DNA of 31,338 nucleotides from Ophiosphaerella korrae. Taxonomy: Eukaryota > Ascomycota > Dothideomycetes > Pleosporales > Phaeosphaeriaceae. Where the stretch lies: NCBI GenBank assembly GCA_028456385.1, contig JALNQF010000427.1, forward strand, positions 1-31,338, read 5' to 3'. Position 1 is the stretch's first letter, and every line of letters starts with the position of its first letter. Positions 10,769 through 21,137 of this stretch are shown piece by piece. Made by a program: the position numbers and the translations under genes. Under the pieces are notes generated by a model. It was not told where the DNA came from and did not search any database. It saw only the letters and a program-made list of their open reading frames with translations.

Positions 10769-11944
10769 ATGCCCGTCACGATCAAACCATCACCCGACAA
10801 AGTCGGCCGAAACGCAGACGTTACTGTCAGCTCAGAGTCAAGTCTCTACCAGCAGCTTGTGAAAGGATGGGAAACCGATGCTATCGGCTATCGAATGGTC
10901 TCTGGTCCATCTAAGGCAGACAAACCAATCTTACACTCCTCGTTCAGTGGCTTCGGCACTGCGGGCTTCGGGTCAATCGCTCCATACCGCAATGGCTTTG
11001 TCCAGGGCGTCATCAGAGCATTCCAGCAGGATCTCCACCTGAAGATTCGACCCGATGATGTTTGGCTCGCCATCGTCACCCAGTTCAGTTTCTATGTCAA
11101 CAAGAATGCGGAGGCTTTGCGAAAGCACTTCGTCGAACATGACGGCCAATTGGAGCTTGTTGCTACGGATCTCACCAAACCGTTCTCCGAAAGCGATATC
11201 TCTGCATTTGTCCAGCAGTTCCCACCGTTGATGAAAGAAAAAATGGTCGACCCAGATGTTGGCGACTGGCTTCTTCCCATCTTCACTACAACCACGGATG
11301 ACGATCTGGCTGTGACGCCGATGGCCATGATGGCCACGATGAAGAAATATTTCAAATATGTCATGGCTGGTGGATGTGGCTTCCCATCTGTCACTCTCCT
11401 TGGAGAAGCAAATAACTAGCAAATGATCCTCAAGCGTTTGGACAAGTTCGCAGAGTATGGCGATGAACCAGCAGCATGGTCTAAGCTATTGAAACCCGTC
11501 CTCAAGCGCTTTATCGCTACGTTCTATATGCCAGATTCCACTGAACTGAAGCAGTTTTGGATGAAAGCAATCCACGCTGTAGGCGCTATGGGTAGCGGTA
11601 GTAGCACACCATACAACGGGTGGCTCACAGCCTTCATGTTCTGGGATAGCCACGGTCGCTGTGCCAAACCACGTCATACGGTCGATGCAAATGGCGCACC
11701 GCCTCTTGAGCTTGATGGCGAAGTCTTCCCGCTCATTCCATTTACTATGGAGGGCATTCCTTCAGGAGTAGTCGAGATTCCAGTCATCTTCAAGGCACTC
11801 GACCTCGGTCTTTCATTTGACACTACCATTGTTGCAGGTTCAATGGGCATGGATGTCACGGATAATGAGCACGGGGACTCAGGCTCAACTGTTCAGCCGC
11901 GTTCAGGTTGGTGGATGATCGAGAACTCGCGCAGCCCGCTGTGA
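10769..11944 (+). pseudogene. DUF4419-family gene with a single in-frame TAG
   Basis: The frame from ATG 10769 (context ACACCATGC) to TGA 11942-11944 spans 392 codons without introns, the usual size for the fungal DUF4419 family, whose biochemical role is unknown. Family-like blocks are FSGFGTAGFGSIAPYRNGFV, LKIRPDDVWLAIVTQFSFYV, GCGFPSVTLLGE, and the C-terminal PRSGWWMIE. One stop, TAG at 11417-11419, lies directly after VTLLGEANN and before QMILKRLDKFAEYG. In the family this position is typically Trp (D/N-W-x-x-I/L). TGG-to-TAG (or CAG-to-TAG) is a CpA-to-TpA-type transition, the RIP signature. No intron could remove it without deleting the conserved block. The upstream half alone (216 aa) might still be made. 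Confidence 0.75.
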
Positions 11945-12401
11945 GCGCTGCGAGTATGCTTGAATGCTGTGGTGAGGCATCGAGCAAGAAAAGGAAGTGA
12001 GCGGAAACAATGACGATTTGAATACGATTGAGTAGCGTTCACACCCTTGGATGGCATAAACGTGGTGACATCTGAGACATCTTTTCGAAGTGAAGTGAAT
12101 AAAAGTAAAGCACACAGCTAACACAGATGGCATGAGATGGTGAGGTAATGTGAACTAGTCCAAAAGACATAGTTTAGTCTACTTTGTGTAATCGAAACCT
12201 CTCATTATGATCTTTATGTTGACATGTAAACGTCTCCTGTTATTACACAGCCATTCGGCTTATACTTGCAGCAAGAGCACGTGAACCCAGAGTATCCATA
12301 TACCAAAATATTACGCAAAACAACATCATCCTCGTTGTAACCATCACCGATTTTGTCTACTAGCGGTGCATAGACCTAACCAACCTGTTTATTCACTTTC
12401 T
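11945..12401. other. Convergent 3' intergenic region
   Basis: This lies between the ends of the DUF4419 gene (+) and the EBP-like gene (-), and should hold both terminators. I see no gene or repeat in it. Confidence 0.5.
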
Positions 12402-13195
12402 CTAGTTGACCTTCTTGCCATTTATACGGCCAGCCCTTGCCATCAATTTCGCGGCATCGTTGACCGCACTAAATGCACTCCATGTTGCGTTCACACTTTG
12501 GATCATCAACCAGCCAGGGATGACGATCCAGAACGCGTTCATTAGGACGAAATAACCCCAGTAATAAGCAGCCTCGGGACGCGAGTATGAAACATTGAGG
12601 ATATAGTGATCGAACATGGAGGTTGCGTAGTAGAGGACGTCGCCATAGAATTGGCCGAGTGAAACGATAAGCTGGAGGGGGTAACGGAGCGGGTGATCGT
12701 AGGCAATGAGACCAGCAGTGGCGAACGACAGAGGACCCCAGAAGGCCTTTGGCCAATGGTTAGCCATGCGACATGATATTGGAGTCTGCGATCGGAAAGA
12801 CTTACAGCTGTAATGGTCTCCATGCAAAGCACAAAGGCATCCTGGGTTAGGTACCTTGAGTCGCTCAGACTGTACTCCTTCCACAACTGGCCAAACAAGT
12901 CTTGCATACCGCCCATATGCCTGAAGTTGACGGCAAAGTAGCCCTCAAAGAAGGAGTGAATGCATCCGCAGAGCACGAACCACATGATGGTTGCGAGATC
13001 CCCATTACTGAGCGATGGCCGTATCTTCTTGACGAGTACAAGGGTAAAGCCGAAGATGGCGGTGCATCCGGCCGCAAACATGCTGACCAGCTCTAGGGTA
13101 TTCCATTGATTCGCGAGGTAGCCGGTGATCTGGGCCTCGATGGGATAGTAGGGGTGATGTTGCCCTGGGAGCAGGGTGAAGTTGCCGGCAGTCAT
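12402..13195 (-). CDS. EBP/EXPERA-type sterol delta8-delta7 isomerase-like protein
   Basis: This is a four-to-five-helix ER membrane protein of the emopamil-binding protein family, which shifts the sterol ring double bond from C8 to C7. Exon 1 (13195-12806, 130 aa) and exon 2 (12746-12402, 114 aa) join in phase 0 across a 59-nt intron with branch point GCTAACC, giving 244 aa, close to the roughly 230 aa of human EBP. The active-site pattern is present: His80 and Glu84 in IHSFFEGYF, the WKEYSLSDSRY block, Glu126 and Thr129 in CMETITA, then WGPLSF. These correspond to human EBP His76, Glu80, Glu122 and Thr125. The start at 13195 was preferred because an in-frame upstream ATG at 13348 would add a basic, Pro-rich stretch atypical of the family. 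Most fungi use unrelated ERG2 for this step, so this may be an accessory isomerase. Confidence 0.88.
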
Positions 13196-14240
13196 GATGA
13201 AGGGTGATGAGCGTGGAAATGCAGCAGGAAGGGCTGAAGAAGGCAATAAAGGAGCGTCACGACCAACACGACACGACAATGGCTTCGGTCTTGCTGAAAT
13301 TGGGGCGTAGACATTCGTCGCTTTTTCTTTGGGCGCGGCTTGGCCCATCGACGTTTTCCTCCTTGAAGCTTAGTCTGGGGTAGGGGCACGCGATCGCCGT
13401 TGACGCGCTGTGATTCGATCCGGACTCAGCGCATCCGAATTTCCGGACTGCAGGGGTTTCTGGGCAACGCGAAAACATGTGATTGTGTGGTGCATTCTTA
13501 TGGTCGGTCGGTGAATTTCTCTCACCATCGCATCTCACCTTGATACTCTAATGCTGCATTTCGTCTTTCTCGTAGCTTTTTTTTTTCGAGGCGCGGCACA
13601 AACACGCCACGCCCCATACTACTAAGTAATACCTACCGTTCGGCCTACATTTCCGGTCAAATTTACGTCACTGTACCATTACTTATCGCACAGCGTCACA
13701 CTTGAATCTAGCTTCCCACTTGTTGAGCAGCTTTTCTGAAAGCTCAGTAGTCTGGAGCAAAGCGACCAGTGAACAAGTTTAAGCGCACGGCCATCAGGTA
13801 GGATCACCAGCACTTCGTATCTCAGAGGCCCAAGTTTACTTGATGACGTAGGCAGAGTAAATGTGGCACAATATTGAGAATATTTACAGACAGTAGACAG
13901 AGGCATGACCAATACACTAGAATTCCCTCCTCAATACTATTGAACGACAGATGCAGAGACATGGTAGCATTTACCAATAGTAATACCTGGTTCTATCGTC
14001 TGAAGCTGTAGATAAGCGACACTCCTCGGCTCTGCGTATTCATAGTGAAAAGAGAACTTATTCGTTATTTTTGTATTTCGCTATCAAGGACGCTACAGTC
14101 GTTACGCATTGCGCCGGGCCTTGAGAGAAACAGCATGGCTACCCCTCAAGCCACCATACCCCATTGGGCAGACCTCGGCCTACCCCAGCTTGCATCAATC
14201 ATTTCACAATACCACCCTAACCTTGACACTGAAAGCACCA
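13196..14240. promoter_or_regulatory. Divergent intergenic region between the EBP-like gene and the amidase
   Basis: This 1-kb region carries the promoters of both flanking genes. It includes a run of ten T at 13577-13586, which may be a nucleosome-excluding poly-dT tract, and a GGTCGGTCGGTG tandem near 13503. A 77-codon open frame on - at 13679-13912 has no recognisable motif and is probably chance. Confidence 0.45.
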
Positions 14241-14254
14241 ATGTCGGAATCTAA
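14135..14254 (+). promoter_or_regulatory. Upstream ORF (39 codons) overlapping the amidase start
   Basis: ATG at 14135 sits in a strong context (A at -3, G at +4) and opens a 39-codon frame ending TAA at 14252-14254, 11 nt past the amidase ATG and in a different frame. The amidase ATG at 14241 has a weak context (C at -3). If the transcript includes both, the uORF should suppress amidase translation. It matters only if transcription starts upstream of 14135, which cannot be seen here. Confidence 0.4.
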
Positions 14255-16050
14255 GGAATCTGTCACTCCTCAGTTACCTGCTAAATGGCAGCTTGTATCA
14301 TGGCAAAAAAAAGACCAACAATCTTCGAGGATCCCTCATGAATGGCGGTTGAGCGACCTGCCATCTCAGCACGTCACCAATTATATTGACATTCCAAGGA
14401 AATGCGGATTGCTGTCCAAGGAAGAGCTTAGTATCACGGAAGAATACGATGCAACTGCGCTTGCAGAGGCTATCCGGTCGAGGAAGCTAAAATGTGTTGA
14501 TGTAACAAGGGCTTTTTGCAAGGTTCGTCGTTCGTTCGTTCCCAGCAGTGAGCATCGGAGATATATCTAACACAGACCAGCGAGCCGCCATTGCTCATCA
14601 GCTTACCAACTGTCTTACTGAAATTTTCTTCGAGGATGCCTTGAAGCGTGCCTCTGGACTAGATGCTCACCTAGATGCTAAGAAACCACCCCTAGGTCCA
14701 CTCCATGGCGTTCCGGTTTCCTTGAAAGACACGTTTAAAGTGCGTGGTTATGACGCATCTATAGGCCTTGCTGCTCTATGCTTCCAACCAGCAACCCAAA
14801 ATTCTGTGCTGGTAGATTGCATTTTGAATGCAGGGGCCGTCCTCTATTGCAAGACGAATATCCCTCAGACTCTTATGGCACTAGATTCACACAACAACGT
14901 CTTCGGTCGGACCATCAACCCATTCAACACTTCCGTTACAGCAGGAGGCAGTTCAGGAGGTGAAGGCGCATTGCTTGGTATGCGTGGCTCTGTTTTGGGT
15001 GTAGGAACAGATGTTGGTGGCAGCATCCGGATCCCAGCCATGTGTAACGGAATCTTCGGCATCAAGCCGAGTTGGGAACGTATGCCATACGCTGGTCAAG
15101 AAGGTGGTGCCCCAGCTGGAGCGGCTAAAGTGGGAATTCCAGCTAGCGCAGGCCCGCTTGCTCATTCCATGCGCGATATCGAGCTGTTCTTCCGAGCAAT
15201 GTCAGAACAAAGACCCTGGACTCTGGACCCGGACGTAGTGCCTTCGTCATGGTCATCGCTAACCTCGTTGCGCGGCGCAGGGCGCAAGCTGAGGATTGGC
15301 ATTGTGCGTAGAGATGGTATTATCGATCCTCACCCTCCGATTGCACGCCTTTTAGATGAAGTAAAGACTAAATTACAAAATGAGGGCGTCGAAATTGTGG
15401 AAATGGATATCACGCCCCTCCTTTCCCAATGCCAGTCTCTTGCCAATGCCATGTTCGGCGTGGAGGGTGGAAACGCAATGTTCGACATCCTCGACTCTGC
15501 CAATGAACCGCTGTCTCCATGGCTCTCCACCCGCCTCAAACGTAAAGCACCGCTTGAGCTCACAAAAGTTCGCGAATTTCATGGCAGGCGTGAAGAATTA
15601 CGTACAAAATTCCTGTCCATTTGGAAAGACCAGTATGGCGCGATCGATGCTTTCATTTGTCCTGTTGCGCCACATCCTATCCCGCCAATTGATCGATATA
15701 ATGGCGTGAGCTATACGAGCTCTTTCGTGTTGTTGGATTATCCTGCAGGCGTGGTGCCTGTCCGAATGTTTAAGAAGGAGGACATGAAGGGCGAAATGCC
15801 TGATACGAAACCTCTGAGCAACTGGGATAAAGTGAACCGTAAACTGTGTAAGACACTCCTTTCATATAGCAATGTGTATCCAAAGACTCACTAGACTTTA
15901 GGGACCGATTTCGACAGGCGGGTATATGTTGGTACTCCGTTATGCGTCCAAGTCATTGCACCAAGGCTGGAGGAAGAGAAGTTAGTGCAAGCCATGTCTC
16001 TTATTGACAATGCAATCAAGGGAAACGGGCTCGTAAGTGCGAAGCTATAA
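14241..16050 (+). CDS. Amidase-signature hydrolase (acetamidase/fatty-acid-amide-hydrolase-like)
   Basis: The enzyme hydrolyses C-N amide bonds with a Ser-cisSer-Lys triad. Exons 14241-14522, 14581-15847 and 15902-16050 give 565 aa, typical of fungal acetamidase-like proteins. Introns are 58 nt (donor GTTCGT, branch TCTAACA) and 54 nt. The triad is Lys143 in VPVSLKDTF, Ser218 in TAGGSSGGEG and nucleophile Ser242 in DVGGSIRIPA, with spacings of 75 and 24 residues, the same as in mammalian FAAH (142, 217, 241). The last exon restores W-TDFDRRVYVGTPLCVQV, the usual C-terminus; without splicing the frame would end at 15894 with a non-family tail. No signal peptide is seen, so a cytosolic enzyme is likely. 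Substrate is unknown; small amides, indole-acetamide or acyl-amides are all possible for this family. Confidence 0.9.
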
Positions 16051-16234
16051 AATGCTAATGCACTACCTAGTTCGCCTCGTCATTCGAAGGTATGCACTTT
16101 ATGGTTATTGAACAAAACTTTTTCTAGAGTGTACATACTAAAAGAGCGTCATGAAAAAAAAAAGCTACGGTTGTACTCAACCAACTCTTGGAACTATTCT
16201 TTTCCTATCCTTATTCAAGCAACGCGGATGTCAA

Positions 16235-17313
16235 TTATTTGTTCCCAAAAAATGGCCATCCATGAAGCCCTATGCTCAAAAACGGAGTAGTCTTAATCTC
16301 CTTCGCTCGAGCCTTGAGCTCATCCACATCCCAATTAGCCCACAGAAATTTGCCCTTGAGAAACCGCGCCTCGGGACTAGCCAGCCACACCATGAAGCTG
16401 GCTGGCAAATTTGCGTCATCATAGCCACTGGAAAGAGTCGTCTTCAGCGTTGCGTCTGCTCCATCGAACTTGGAATCTGTATCTCTAGCATCCGGCCTGT
16501 ACCCGGCCTCCCTGGACATGTCTGTTGCCACAACTCCCGGCTGGATACTGAAGATGGAGAGCCCAGGATGCTCGAATTGGAGAAACTGGTAGAAGCGGGC
16601 GGTAGCCATTTTCGACACAGAATAGGCTGAAAGGCCAGCTGCAATGCTGACATGTGCGGCAGTAGAGTTGACATCGATGATCACGCCATCTTTAGCACCA
16701 TATTCGAGAAACCCTTTCGCCAGATTTAAGTTCCCTTCGACGTTGGCGGTTACTGCTCCAAGCCATTTGTTAGACGCTAGCGTTGCGATGGGGTTCTGAG
16801 GTCCAAGCACTGCAGCGTTGCTGCATAGGACGTCGATCTTGTTGTTTGCAGCAATCTGCTCAAACGCGCTCTTAACTTGGCTAGCATTTGTCACATCAGT
16901 AGGGATGGCGGTGATCTCGGTGTCAGGAAATTCAACTTCGATGGCAGCCTTGGTATCCAGAAGCGGTTGTTCTCTGCGGCCTAGAATAGCGACGTGGGAT
17001 GCGCCAGCTTTTGCAAAGTACTTTGCGGTCTCTGCACCAATACCTGTACCGCCACCTGTGATGACGATGGTTTTGCCTTTCTGTGGCACATGGTGTCATT
17101 ATCAGTCTACTTCACTGCTTTAAAGTTGGATTGTTTTGTAGGATAGGCTTGCTATCTCTCGATTATCATAGACTTACTATATATGGGTTATCTTTGCTGT
17201 TCTCAATAGTATTAATACAGTCACTTACCCGCGGAAAGCTCTGGACGTGTAGGATCCAAAGATGGGTATGTCCTTTTGTGGAGGGTTTTGATAGATGAGT
17301 ACTGGGTCGCCAT
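16235..17313 (-). CDS. Short-chain dehydrogenase/reductase (classical SDR), two exons
   Basis: This is an NAD(P)(H)-dependent oxidoreductase of 308 aa. Exon 1 (17313-17229) encodes a 28-residue N-terminus ending YPSLDPTRPELSA, a stretch common before the Rossmann fold in fungal SDRs. It splices over a 152-nt intron (donor GTAAGT, acceptor GAAAG) to exon 2 (17076-16235). The junction rebuilds SAGKTIVITGGGTGIG, with the cofactor motif TGGGTGIG at residues 35-42. Catalytic residues are Ser166 in DVNSTAAH, then Tyr180 and Lys184 in YSVSK. CSNAAVLG takes the place of the NNAG motif. Exon 2 alone has no ATG, only a GTG preceded by a stop, which supports the split model. It is transcribed divergently from the zinc-finger regulator, 383 bp away, and its end faces the amidase across 184 bp. 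Confidence 0.88.
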
Positions 17314-17696
17314 TTTGAGAGTTAGGAGAGATGCTCGTTGGAATTTTGAAAGAGAATTGTGTTGTAGTGATCATTTCCTATTTAACTTCGTTTAAACTAT
17401 ATACCTGCCATGCAAGTAGCTTTTTAAAAGTGGAGTGCAGCGGGATTTCTGTTTCAAACAATACATTGTACAAGTGGTATCAGTAGCTTATTCTGTGCAA
17501 GGTAGATAGCTGATTCGTTGGATAATATAAAGTAAAACTCAATTCGGGGGTTGATGACCATTTCGGAATTGACAAAATGCACTGCCCGTAGGCTAGTGCC
17601 AAAGCGTCGAGGCTGACAAATGCTGAACCTCCGAGATGTAGACATTTCCGACTTCAATTGCATACCAAATTTGAATTCCCGACTGCCCTACTCAAA
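17314..17696. promoter_or_regulatory. 383-bp shared divergent promoter of the SDR and the zinc-finger regulator
   Basis: The two genes start back to back. A TATAAAG at 17526 faces the regulator, 171 nt from its ATG. On the minus strand a TATA-like TATATAG near 17400 lies roughly 90 nt from the SDR ATG. Several CGG/CCG triplets of the sort bound by Zn2Cys6 proteins occur between 17530 and 17660, but none forms a clear spaced pair. Confidence 0.5.
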
Positions 17697-19333
17697 ATGA
17701 CGGATGAAAGACATCTAATAATTTTGCGGTGCATCTTGTGCAACAAACCATTCAACAAGGGTAAGCCACTTCCCCTGGCATCCAGTCGTCATTTGTTGAG
17801 TCTTGAAAAAACTCACATTTTCGAAGAGTCGACGCTAAAGAGGCATGGGTATTATTGCCGATCACGCAAAGGAGGTAGTCTGAAGGCTCGATCAAGATCT
17901 TGTCTTGCTTGTGCAAAGGCAAAAGTCCGGTGTGACAATACTCTTCCGAGCTGTACAAGATGCATGAGCAAGGAGCTACTTTGTCATTTTCCGGGGCGTA
18001 ACTCTGGTATCGAAATTACACTGCAAAGTACCAGTAAACCGAACCAAAGAGCTACGCAACTAGCGGAGAATGAATCCCTAACCTGTCCCTCGAGTGAAGC
18101 TGTCGACTTGGCAGCCATACTTGATGAGGATATTACGATAAGCAGAGATGCTTTGATAGAGCTTAACAACATCAATGATGGATATGAGAGCCTTGATTGG
18201 GATATGGCATTTTTTCAAACCCCTCAACTAGGAGTTCCAGACTGTCAGAGCTCCAGACCAGATTCCTCGGCAGACATTGGCTTGTTACCACTAGACCAAG
18301 GGTTATCTTCAAGCAACTATGAGCTCTGTACTGGAAAATCGTTGTCTAGCCAGATTTTATCCATTTCATGCATGCCCACCTCTGAAGTGAGATCCTTCAT
18401 TCGAAAGCCGATAGCCAGAGGCGGCCCACATACGACAGCCATGCTAATTTTTTGCATGTTAACCTCATATCCTATGATGATGCAAAACCAAACCTCTCCC
18501 CCGCCTTTTATCCACGCATATTCTTTGTTGAATACGAACAGTTCGATGGAGTCGCTCACCACGTGTGCAAGCCTAATTCAAATGCTAGAAAGCAACAGGC
18601 AAGGGGGCAGTAAATTACTGTGGAAGAATGTGAGGTTCGAGTGCGAAAGAATTATTACAGAAGTAAGTACTGTAATCAAAATGACATGGAAAAATTTCGA
18701 CTGACTCATCGGTTTTAGTGGGCAGGGTTTGATAGGTGGGGGTTTCTGTCTTCGATGCAGGCACTTTGCATATACATCCTTATTCGATTACGAGAAGGCG
18801 AAACTGTGCACAACAATATCGACGCAGTGCTCCTTTTCACACTGTGGGTACGTTTTGCTTGGGAGATTCTCAATCTATCGTTATTTAATCAAAATTTAGA
18901 TTATCATTTGTGGTTTCCAACAGAAGAATTCCATCTCTGACAGTGATTTCCCATCACCAAATGGGTTGAGCTATGGCTCAACTCACGAGGATTGGATCTT
19001 TGAAGAATCGAGAAGAAGGTAATATTCTTGATCATCCTCTGTGTTATGAACTCACTTGTTCGCAGACTCGCTTTGATCTTCAAAACTATCGGCATGCTTT
19101 TTTTCCTAACCCCAGCTAGAGGATGCAGCATGTTTGATAAGTATTTGCTCTCACCTTTACCTGCGAAGAAACAGTTGTGGGAAGCGTACGACGGTAAAAA
19201 ATGGATGCTGGAAATGAATCAAGATATTGAGGACGCCGGTGGGTTTGGACTGAAGACAGGCGGCCAGATGGTTAGATTGGGTGGACATGCGGCTGCTATC
19301 GACGACAGCAGGATGCTTACGGCACCATTGTAA
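17697..19333 (+). CDS. Zinc-finger transcription factor: C2HC finger followed by Zn(II)2Cys6 cluster
   Basis: This is a nuclear DNA-binding regulator of 463 aa from exons 17697-17760, 17827-18662, 18719-18847, 18924-19018 and 19066-19333. Introns are 66, 56, 76 and 47 nt, and all junctions keep frame. Intron 1 interrupts the first finger; splicing gives C12-x2-C15, H28-x3-C32 (CILCNKPFNKESTLKRHGYYC region). The Zn2Cys6 cluster follows with Cys47, 50, 57, 64, 67 and 74 (CLACAKAKVRC and PSCTRC). The middle carries an acidic/Ser-rich linker. The C-terminal half has the pattern of fungal regulators of this architecture: TEWAGFDRWGFLSSMQALCIY, DWIFEESRRR and LPAKKQLWEA. Such two-finger proteins often control neighbouring metabolic genes; the divergent SDR is the natural candidate. 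Target and inducer are not visible. Confidence 0.88.
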
Positions 19334-20291
19334 GAGCCAAGTGAAAGCGAGAGTAATGCAAATTGGCAGGAATGGTGCTCTAGTATGGATGGGCTTGGGG
19401 GTCTTGTCATGCTTGCTGCTTCCCTACCGGATCAACTATAGCTCAGGGTAGATACAAATTAGTCTTGAAAAAATTGAAATCGCAATGAATTAGTTTTTTG
19501 CACGGCACAACCATGATTCTGGCCAGTTTTGGTATCTCGTAAGTGTCAGGTCCCTGGCCATTGGAGCCCATTACGGGCTGGTATGGCTGAGGTGAAGTAG
19601 ATCCCACGTGATCTCGCCTGATACATAGAGGGTGAGATGAATCGCTGCCAGGAGGGTAGTGATTTGTCTTACACCAACACGAATACAATCCTCTATCTCC
19701 TCTAGGTGCACATATATACACTATCCTCTCTTGTAAAGACTAATATCTTACAGTAAGTTTGACACATAGGTTAGGAACGCGACATCCGACAATTCTGTGA
19801 ATACCTAGCTGCTAGCAGCCATACTACCCAGACATTCATAAACTGACTGTCCTTCCTTTGAACAGAGCTTTTGAAAATCAAGTTTTTAGATCTTTGTTCC
19901 ACAATGATTCCGGAATTAAACTATGCCGAGACAGCGGATCTCTACAACAATAGTATCACGAGCTTGACTGTGCCTTCGTAAGACTATTGAAGCGATCCAG
20001 TCACCTCAGAGCCTGGATATGTGGCGCATTTTGGGCCCTCCCTCTAGCTAAGAGTGTCATGGCCTCTTCGGTTTTAGGCTTTCATAACCCCGAATAACTC
20101 CTTTATAAAGCAAGTACCTAGTTCTTTTTGCGAACAAATAACTTTTCCAAAAGATGAATCAAAACAGCTAGTGAATCCGTCAGGACTAGTACTCTATTTC
20201 GTAAACCATTTAAAACGATCGCTGTTGTCCTCTTTTTCGAGTACACAATTCAGCCGGATAGCACTTTCATAGCAGCTTTCAACTAACTAAA
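19334..20291. other. Intergenic region between the regulator and the second SDR
   Basis: This holds 958 bp with no supported gene. It contains a short open frame at 19904-19981 (25 codons, with a GTAAGA donor-like site at its end), too little to call a gene. The promoter of the next gene lies in the last 200 bp. Confidence 0.5.
20104..20109 (+). promoter_or_regulatory. TATA-like box of the second SDR
   Basis: TATAAA is found 183 nt upstream of the ATG at 20292. It is plausible by position, with no other support. Confidence 0.3.
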
Positions 20292-21137
20292 ATGTCGACC
20301 ACTTCCAAAAATCAGATCATCCTCATTACCGGTGAATATAGCACATATTTTAGCCACTGAGATAGAACCATTTAACTTATGAGTGTAGGTGCGACCAACG
20401 GCATCGGTCTAGACACCGCCATCTTCCTTGTGTCCGACTCCCCAAACAACCATGTCATCATAGGTGCCCGCAACCCCACCAAAGCGCAAGCCAAGATCCA
20501 AGAAATCCAAGCCAAAAACCCCAAAGGCACAATCAGTTCCATCGAACTAGACGTCAACGACGACGCGTCCATCTTCTCCGCCGTGAAGAAAATCGAAGCA
20601 GAATTCGGCCGCCTGGACATCCTAGTGAACAACGCAGGTGTCTGCCCAGAGCCTTTGGGAAACATTTGGACCACGCGCGAGCACCTTCGCTCGACTTTTG
20701 AAACAAACGTGTATGGTCCGACGATCTTGACGGAAGCATTGGTTCCTTTGCTTCAGAGGTCCGAGAACGCCATGGTCATTAACATCACGTCTGGGCTCGG
20801 CAGTATCAAGGGACTTGACCCTGATTTGGGCTCTGAACATGCTTTGTCGAATTACAAAGCCACTAATGTGGTAGGGTATCGCATGAGCAAGTCTGCTCTC
20901 AATATGCTGACTGCTTATCAAAATGTTCACCTGCGGGGATTGAGGATCAAGGTCTGGGCGTACTGTCCCGGGTATGTGGTGTCGGATTTGACTAGTGATC
21001 GTGATAGTAGGGATAAATTGCCTTGGTGCGAGAGTTCGGAGACGAGTGCGCAGGGTATCTTAGATATTGTTCATGGGGAGAGGGATGCAGATATTGGAAA
21101 GTTTGTGACTAAGAGGGGAGGAGAATATCCTTGGTGA
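20292..21137 (+). CDS. Short-chain dehydrogenase/reductase (classical SDR), two exons
   Basis: This is an NAD(P)(H)-dependent oxidoreductase of 262 aa, the standard length for the classical family. Exon 1 is only 40 nt (20292-20331) and ends inside the cofactor motif. The 57-nt intron (20332-20388, branch TTTAACT) splices to exon 2 (20389-21137), rebuilding ITGATNGIG with TGATNGIG at residues 13-20. Other signatures are the NNAG motif in DILVNNAG, Ser148 in NITSGLGS, and Tyr177 and Lys181 in YRMSK. It resembles carbonyl-reductase-like fungal SDRs, but the substrate is unknown. It is not a recent duplicate of the SDR at 16235-17313: N-terminus, motif variants and intron position all differ. 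No signal or membrane segment is seen, so it is probably cytosolic. Confidence 0.9.

Noticed and set aside
13679..13912. 77-codon minus-strand frame in the EBP/amidase intergenic region
   Set aside because: It has no motif and no gene-like signals; length is within chance expectation.
17089..17091. Start codons near 17089-17091 for the minus-strand SDR without an upstream exon
   Set aside because: The in-frame codon is GTG preceded closely by a stop, and the nearby ATG is out of frame. The spliced upstream exon gives a family-typical N-terminus and a correct Rossmann motif.
19904..19981. 25-codon frame starting MIPELNYAETADLYNNS with a GTAAGA donor-like end
   Set aside because: It could be a first exon or gene remnant, but no matching downstream exon was found before the next gene and I do not recognise the sequence.
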